DNA of 64,000 nucleotides, taken from assembly GCA_963682175.1 (NCBI GenBank), contig OY821774.1, forward strand, positions 46,700,201-46,764,200. Direction: 5' to 3'. Positions 57,931-64,000 of this stretch are shown one piece after another; within the stretch, counting starts at the first letter, position 1; each line of letters starts with the position of its first letter. The position numbers were made by a program, and so were the translations under genes. Below the pieces are notes generated by a model. It was not told the DNA's origin and searched no databases. It saw only the letters and a list, made by a program, of their open reading frames with translations. Origin of the DNA: Triglochin maritima. Lineage: Eukaryota > Streptophyta > Magnoliopsida > Alismatales > Juncaginaceae.

Positions 57931-60900
57931 TCATGCGTCATCCAGAGCAAGAACACCAGGAAGACTCTTCCCTTCCAACAGCTCCAGACTCGCACCACCT
58001 CCAGTCGAGATGTGGCTCATTTTGTCAGTAAGACCTGCCTTCTCAACAGCTGCAACAGAGTCGCCACCACCAATGATGGTTGTGACTCCTGTTGCTGTCA
58101 GCTCAGCCAATTTCTTTGCAATAGCCTGAATTGTCAAAGTTCGTTTAGTGATCACAAACAAAAAAGACAACATCAGCAAACATAATTTCTGGTTATCTCC
58201 CAAGCAGCAAGTGATGGCAGTATATTCAGTCAAATGAATGAAGTTCAAGGTTGATTTTAAATACTTATTGTCTCTCAAGTAAGATTACATATAAGTGAGA
58301 TTTACAGGTCACATTTCATGAATTAACTTTTTTAGAGAACACTTATTTGGAATGACTAGAAGAATAAAAGGCACGTTTTCATTAGATATGTTAATTTCAT
58401 TATTACCGTGGTACCAGCAGCAAACTTCTCGAATTCAAAAACACCCATCGGTCCATTCCAGATGATGGTCTTGGTGGTGTCCAATGTCTCACTGAAAGAC
58501 TTGATGGAGTCTGGTCCGATATCGAGGCCCATCCAACCGTCTGTGATACCAGATGCTGGCACAACCTACGGAATACACAATCAAATGTTCAACTACGAAG
58601 TCATGAAAATCTTCAACAAAGGTTTTACAGATAGATACTACCTCATCAATATGAACAAGAATGAAGAGTGCAAAGTAATTTGAAACCTTGTTCACGACAA
58701 ATGCCTACACCTACACTACTTTTATATGTTCATAAGTCTAGTACAAACTTAGAGAACATCCACACTTTATTGATATCTATACCACTAAATCCAAGATAAT
58801 ATGACAAACCTTGCTTTCCGCATTTGCATCGAACTTGTCTGCAACAACCACATCAGTCGGCAAGAGAACAGTTACTCCCTTAACTTTAGCTTTCTCCATG
58901 AGATCCTTCGCGAGATCAAGTTTGTCCTCCTCAACGAGGGAAGATCCAATGTTGTAACCTAGGGTCTTGTAGAATGTGAAGATCATTCCTCCACCCAGAA
59001 TGAGAATGTTCACTTTCTCAAAAAGTGACTCTATAACGCTGATCTTTGTTGAAACTTTTGAACCACCAACAATTGCGGCAAATGGCCTTTTGGGATTCGC
59101 AACAGCTCCAACAAGGTAATCAAGTTCCTAAAATAAGAAGACATTTCATCATACAACACAAGAGTTGGATATATGAAGGGAAAATGCCATATGATCTGAG
59201 GCTTGTGCTTGAATCATTGGATGCAACTTGAAGATATTAACGTATGGCAAGGAATATTTTTGAGTTGATTGTGTTATAAATCAAATTCTCAACACTATAC
59301 AGTAAAACATCTTTTGAATTGTATCCAACTTGAAATTATAAACAAATGGCTAGAATAGAGGGTTGTCAAGTTGCAAATGCAAGTCAGGACTACAGCAGTC
59401 GATGTCTTAGATGAACCACTGCCATATATACCTTCTGCATGAGGAATCCAGCAACAGAAGGCTTGAGGAATTTCGCAACACCTTCTGTTGAAGCGTGAGC
59501 TCTATGTGCTGTTCCAAAAGCATCATTTACATACAAATCAGCAAGAGAGGCCAACTTCTTTGCAAACTCAGGGTCATTCTTCTCTTCTTCCTTGTAGAAC
59601 CTCACGTTTTCGAGGAGTAGAACACCTCCATCTGGTAGCGCAACCACCATCTTCTCAACTTCCTCACCAATAGAATCATTGGCCATCTCAACCTAATAAT
59701 GTAGAATCATCAGAGTGAAAGATAAAATCTACCATGATGAGGCAGCTACAGATTGGAAAATGTATCTCAACTATTCAAGCTTTCAAAAGCATACATTGAC
59801 GTCTAGTAGTTCAGAGAGTCTAGGTACAAGAGGCTTCAAACTGAATTTTGGTGTCACTCCTTTTGGGCGTCCCTGTAATGTCGAAGGGAATTCCAATGTA
59901 AGAAAACAAAAATCAGAAATGTCCTCGAAGTAAGAATACCATGAATCTCATGGAAGTCAACTAATTGCATTAGAGATTGGCATTGTTGCTATAGTCTGGT
60001 CAATTTGTGTAATTGGGAACAACATTTTGATGTTTCATGAGCAAATGCAAGTCTAAATATGAAACATGAGATATAGGGAAAAAATACAAAAAATTGAGGT
60101 TAATTAAAGTAATTACTAATGCTAAGAAGAAACCAACAATGAATTCCTGAAGTAGATATCCAGTTAGCAAAAATTATGTATGACTTTTACAGCTGACCCG
60201 TATTAACATTCAAAGAAGAAAATTGAAACTGAAGAAAAAAAAGAACTCCGAACCAGCATTTCAAGCTACATGCCATGCATGACTAAAACAGAATTCCCGA
60301 ATCCACAGGGAACTGCAGAGCTCTACTAGCGCCAGTTATCAAATTGCACCCAAATAAGGTCAACCACAAGATCCATGGACAGGGAAAAGTATTGGCCAAG
60401 TTCACGATCAGTTCAATTTCTAATAGAAGCATCACACTAACAGAATATAAGTGGACCCTTGTGATCAAACATTCACAAACACCAAAATATTCAGAACAAG
60501 AACACCTAATGGAGCAATGGTAGATTTTATCCAACATAAAACAAGTTATCTATGATCAAATATGACAAAACCAATACAAACCAACGAATTCACAAGTGGG
60601 CAAACATCACAATTCACAAATAGTGAGAAGAGATCACGAATGCCCACAATTCCCTACTTGAAAATTTTAGTACAAGTGAGCAAACATCGCAATTTGCAAA
60701 AAGATAACAAATGAGACGACGAGATGATATGATATCAATACGAAACACTTGTGGTCAAACATCAAAACAAACAATCACAAAATTACCAAAACCTCACCAA
60801 ATGGCTGCAGAGAATGACTTTGGCCCCATTCTCCATCAAGTACTTGATGGTGGGAACTGCAGCCCTGACTCTGGTGTCATCTGTGATGTTGAGGTTATCG

Positions 60901-60992
60901 TCCAAAGGGACGTTGAGATCGACCCTCACGAACACCTTCTTCCCTTTCAAATCAGCCTCCTTCAGGCTTCCGACGCCCCTCTTCGTCGCCAT
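57931..60992 (-). CDS. PGK: Cytosolic phosphoglycerate kinase
   Basis: Exons 60992–60798, 59872–59795, 59692–59432, 59127–58810, 58565–58407 and 58125–57931 join exactly to 401 aa, the length of plant cytosolic PGK. The enzyme transfers phosphate between 1,3-bisphosphoglycerate and ADP in glycolysis and gluconeogenesis. The start [20 protein letters not shown] lacks a transit peptide. Substrate-loop [95 protein letters not shown] and [19 protein letters not shown] are all present. Exon 1 ends within CSHL and exon 2 begins GRPKG, so the conserved motif spans the first intron. No disruption is seen. Confidence 0.97.
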
Positions 60993-61862
60993 TCTTTCTC
61001 AAACACTGCACACTAACTGAATTGAAACAAAACACCCAACAAACCAAAATCACAAACACAAAATTATCACAAGTAAAAACCCAAATAAGATGGTAGAAAG
61101 CTGAAATTTTTACAGTGGCAAATATAGGAAATATCCACCAAATCACAAAAAAAAAACACGACTAACAGAAACAAAATGAAGATCAAATATGACCAACTTC
61201 GTTGGTTTCGTGAGATCGGTTATGAACACAAGGAAAGCTTAAATCTTTTTCCAGTGGCAATAAAAGAAAATATCCAAAACTCAGAAAAAAAAATGCGAAA
61301 AATCGAGGAAAAACACGACGAATCGCTAGAACACGAAGATCAAAATGGACCCATATGATCGGATTGGGAAAATATCTAAGCAAAAGTTGAAAAAAAACTC
61401 CACCTTTCGACTAAAAAACCAAAAAAACACACAGGAAAATAACCAAAAACGATGTGATCGAGTGGATCCGATCGAACCAACCTGGTCGGATTGATCGAAT
61501 CGGGGGGAAAGCTATTAAAGACGATATCTTCACAACGATGATCGGAAGAAGTGATCTGATAGTGCAGAGAACTTTATACAAAAATGGACGGCGTAAGATA
61601 AAGAATGAACTACTAAAATGCGCCGTGTGTCAATATGTCCAGAGCTCGTCTAGACTAGAGTGCTACGTGGTATATTCTGGAGAGGGTCGTCGTGGCAGCA
61701 ATGGACGGCTGAGATTGGAGTTGGGATGCATAATACACGGCTATGATACGAAATGGATTGTTTTTCTTCTTATTTGGCGATAGAAAATGAGACGTCCCTA
61801 ACTACTTAAATCGTCGTAACAATTACTATTTTTCTATTTATAATTAATTTAATACTTATTAC
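60993..61862 (-). promoter_or_regulatory. 5' flank and probable 5' UTR of PGK
   Basis: The minus strand has TATAAAG at about 61572–61578, roughly 580 bases upstream of the ATG. This would fit a promoter with a long or intron-containing leader. AG-rich and TTTTTTG-rich tracts lie between. Plus-strand frames here (61176–61358 and 61454–61783) are not recognisable proteins. Confidence 0.4.
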
Positions 61863-62210
61863 GTCCCGTGTCTTAAAACAAAATTTTTGCCTGAGTTTTC
61901 CTCACATTCCCGGTACCAACACCACAAAAATGTCTAGCGAAACGTCTGAATTTGGTGAGGTAAACCGGGAGGATTTTTTCCCGTCTCGTGCGTCTAGCCA
62001 AACCACCTTCCCTAGGGTGGGACGTCTCGCTGGGACACCTCCTCCAAGTAGCAGGCGTCCCAGCCAGACACTCATTCCTTGGATAGGGCAACTTATCTAG
62101 ACGCCCCATCCTTGGGGGCATCGCCTCTCAAAGCCGCCCCACTCCTAGGTGGGGGCGTCCCAGCCAGATGCCCCAAATTTATTTATTTTTTAATTTTTTT
62201 ATGTTTTGTT
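61863..62210. repeat. GC-rich repeated GGCGTCCCAGCCAGA block
   Basis: An island of GC-rich sequence in AT-rich surroundings. GGCGTCCCAGCCAGA occurs twice (about 62049 and 62154), with related inverted words such as TGGGACGTCTCGCTGGGAC. It lies just upstream of a MULE transposase relic and may be its TIR or subterminal region. The partner end is not in the window. Confidence 0.5.
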
Positions 62211-62430
62211 ATTTTAAATTATTTCAAGTTCCGTCGTAAGATTTCAGTGGTGATGGAGTAAATTACAGTGAGTTTTTTGATCGTAAACAAGTATTTCCAA
62301 CAATCGAGGACACGTGTAAATGGGCGAAACAAGTTGTCATCGGATTCGGATTTATTTGGTAATATCATCCTACAAATCAAAAGCAGATAATTAGACGAAT
62401 TGTTATCTGAGATGCGATCGCAGAAATGAA

Positions 62431-63600
62431 ATGAGTTCTTGTGATATGAATATTGCACTACGGAAGAACACGAAAAGAAAAAGTTGCAATTGTCGTTTTT
62501 TGATAAAGGTAGTCGAACGAAGGGATCGTGATGGACAAGTTGTAGTTTGTAATAGTACTCATGGGCATCACAACCACAAACTTGCAGTTTATACAAAGGG
62601 TCACCGACAGATCATCAATCTTAGTTCTGGGGCCAAGAAAATTGTTCGTTATATGACTGAGGCACAAACCAGACCATGTAACATCTTTTTTGCAGTAAAA
62701 GAGAAATTCTCAGATGATAATCTCTATAAGAGACACATTTATAACTTCAGATAGTACATGATGATGACGAAATCTGAAGATAGGAATCCCGCTCAGCAGT
62801 TTCTGAATCAGGCGATGCAGTATCAGTAATTACATTGGATTATGGCGGATGAAAAAACTAATGTTCTCACTCATGCATTTTTGGCACATCCGACGTTAGT
62901 TAAGTTGTTGCGCACATATCCTTTCGTAATATGCACAGATTCGACATACAAAATGAACAAGTACAAGATGCTTTTGTTCGAGATGGTTGGGGTGACTCCA
63001 ACAAACATGAACTTCCTCGTCGGCTATGAAATTATGAAGGATGAGACCGAGTCTAGTTACCGGTGGATGTTGGAGAAGTTGCGAGATCTGTTATTGGATA
63101 CTGTCAGTCCGACTACAATAATAACAGAACGGGAGTTAGGCCTGATGCGACCAATGGGAGAAGTTTTTCCTGAGTCTGCTCATTTACTTTGCACCTGACA
63201 TATCAACAAAGACGTGTACAACTACGCATATCACGTATTCAGCAAGAACAAAAAGTTTGCAGACAATTTGAAGTGTGGAAAGTGGAGGAAAGTCATGTTT
63301 TCTGCTTCACAGTCCGAGTACAATAAAGCAGTTCGTAATCTTGAAGATAGTTTCCAAGCTTGGCCAGTTATCACGGTTTATCTGGAAAACATGTGGTTAG
63401 TGCATAAAGAAAAGATTATCTGGAAAACACGTGGTTAGTGCATAAAAAAGTTTGTGTTGAATTGTACGAATAAAGTCATTCATTTCGGCAACACTACGAA
63501 CTGTAGGGTGGAAAACACTCATTCGGCTTTGAAAGAGTGAATCACTACATTGACTGAAAGGAATGTGTTCTAAAAGTTTACTTTTAAATGTCAATTATTA
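62431..63600 (+). pseudogene. Decayed MULE/FAR1-type transposase
   Basis: One frame can be followed across stops at about 62752 (TAG), 62827 (TAA), 63196 (TGA) and 63436 (TAG). First comes a FAR1/WRKY-GCM1-like DNA-binding part (SCNCRFLIKVVERRDRDG … HGHHNHKL). The MULE catalytic domain follows: FVICTDSTYKMNKYKMLLF, NFLVGYEIMKDETESSYRWM and IITERELGLM. The family usually has TDREL there, so the second catalytic Asp appears replaced by Glu. After the third stop come HINKDVYNYA and, near 63500, RVENTHSALKE. A 39-bp direct duplication (TTATCTGGAAAACA-GTGGTT) at 63377–63449 breaks the frame. It is non-functional and older than the 9602–14833 copy. Confidence 0.85.
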
Positions 63601-64000
63601 TGAATTGAATGAGAAATTATTTTGTTCATTGTTTATGTTATTCGTCTTTTAGAAGTGTTAAGTAAGAGTCTCTTGGTCCTTAACCGTAGAGCTCTAAAAG
63701 ATATTGCTTTACATAAAACAAAAGATATTAGCAATCATGGTAATTAACATGAGACATTAATTACCGAGTTAAGATTGTCGTGTTGGTCATAGATCATTGT
63801 AGCTCTACAAGTGAGTGACAACACGGGTACACAAAAGAGGAAAATATTACTTTTGTATACTGAATGAACCTAATAAGTAAAACATTATAGAATTGTGTTT
63901 TCTGTGTCATTAATGTTTTACTGTGTCTTTGGTCCTTTGATATGAGACTTGATGAGAATTAAATTTATACCGCAAGTGCACGACGTCAATGAAGACGTGG
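63601..64000. other. Unassigned sequence; start of another family-B LTR at the edge
   Basis: No gene is seen. TACCGCAAGTGCAC at 63968–63981 repeats the start of the 54030 LTR (family B), so another copy probably begins here and runs out of the window. Confidence 0.45.

Overview
This is nuclear DNA of a flowering plant, almost certainly a dicot. It is AT-rich, its genes are split by many GT–AG introns, and every confident gene is a plant or organelle-targeted family. Much of the space between and inside genes is transposon-derived. I see no bacterial or viral gene, no rRNA or tRNA gene and no CRISPR array.

Layout. (1) 1–9408, minus strand: a thylakoid-lumen 15 kDa TPM-domain protein gene. Six exons resolve with exact reading phase; the 3' end is unresolved. 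Its introns carry a hAT-type MITE, a TRIM retroelement, a 750-bp hAT element, a non-autonomous Mutator element and a threefold duplication of part of one exon. (2) 9602–14833: a 5.2-kb Mutator-like element (MULE) with ~325-bp terminal inverted repeats and a 9-bp target duplication, inserted 194 bp upstream of that gene's ATG. It holds a transposase gene and, convergent to it, a plant-mobile-domain gene; both carry a few disabling mutations. (3) 15365–17437: a probable solo LTR. (4) 17818–23024, plus: CYP97C1/LUT1 carotenoid epsilon-ring hydroxylase, 9 exons, 583 aa. (5) 24142–27560, plus: glutathione-peroxidase-like protein, 6 exons, 170 aa. (6) 28189–30460, minus: AT-hook/PPC DNA-binding protein, 5 exons, 320 aa. 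(7) 33518–36442, minus: serine racemase, 6 exons, 333 aa, with an antisense RTE-type LINE in intron 2. (8) 37386–42060: a transposon-rich block with a solo LTR nested inside a fold-back element, two 505-bp MITEs and a second GGTCCGG-rich hAT MITE. (9) 42442–56713, plus: TPR/MYND/SET-domain protein (TPR9-like), 16 exons, about 748 aa, with two solo LTRs and a MITE in introns. (10) 57931–60992, minus: cytosolic phosphoglycerate kinase, 6 exons, 401 aa. (11) 61863–64000: GC-rich repeats and a second, more decayed MULE/FAR1-type transposase pseudogene.

The host genes are not an operon and do not form one pathway. Three relate to chloroplast or redox biology (lumen TPM protein, LUT1, thiol peroxidase), two to chromatin (AHL, SET), and two to primary or amino-acid metabolism (PGK, serine racemase). 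The most distinctive content is in the mobile elements: a two-gene MULE laid out like maize MuDR but with a plant mobile domain as second gene; TIRs built from chained small palindromes; TTCGGTCGACCGAA-like palindrome clusters in three LTRs of at least two families; and several clean nested insertions with target duplications. Exon boundaries were read by hand and checked by reading-phase arithmetic; single-base errors are possible.
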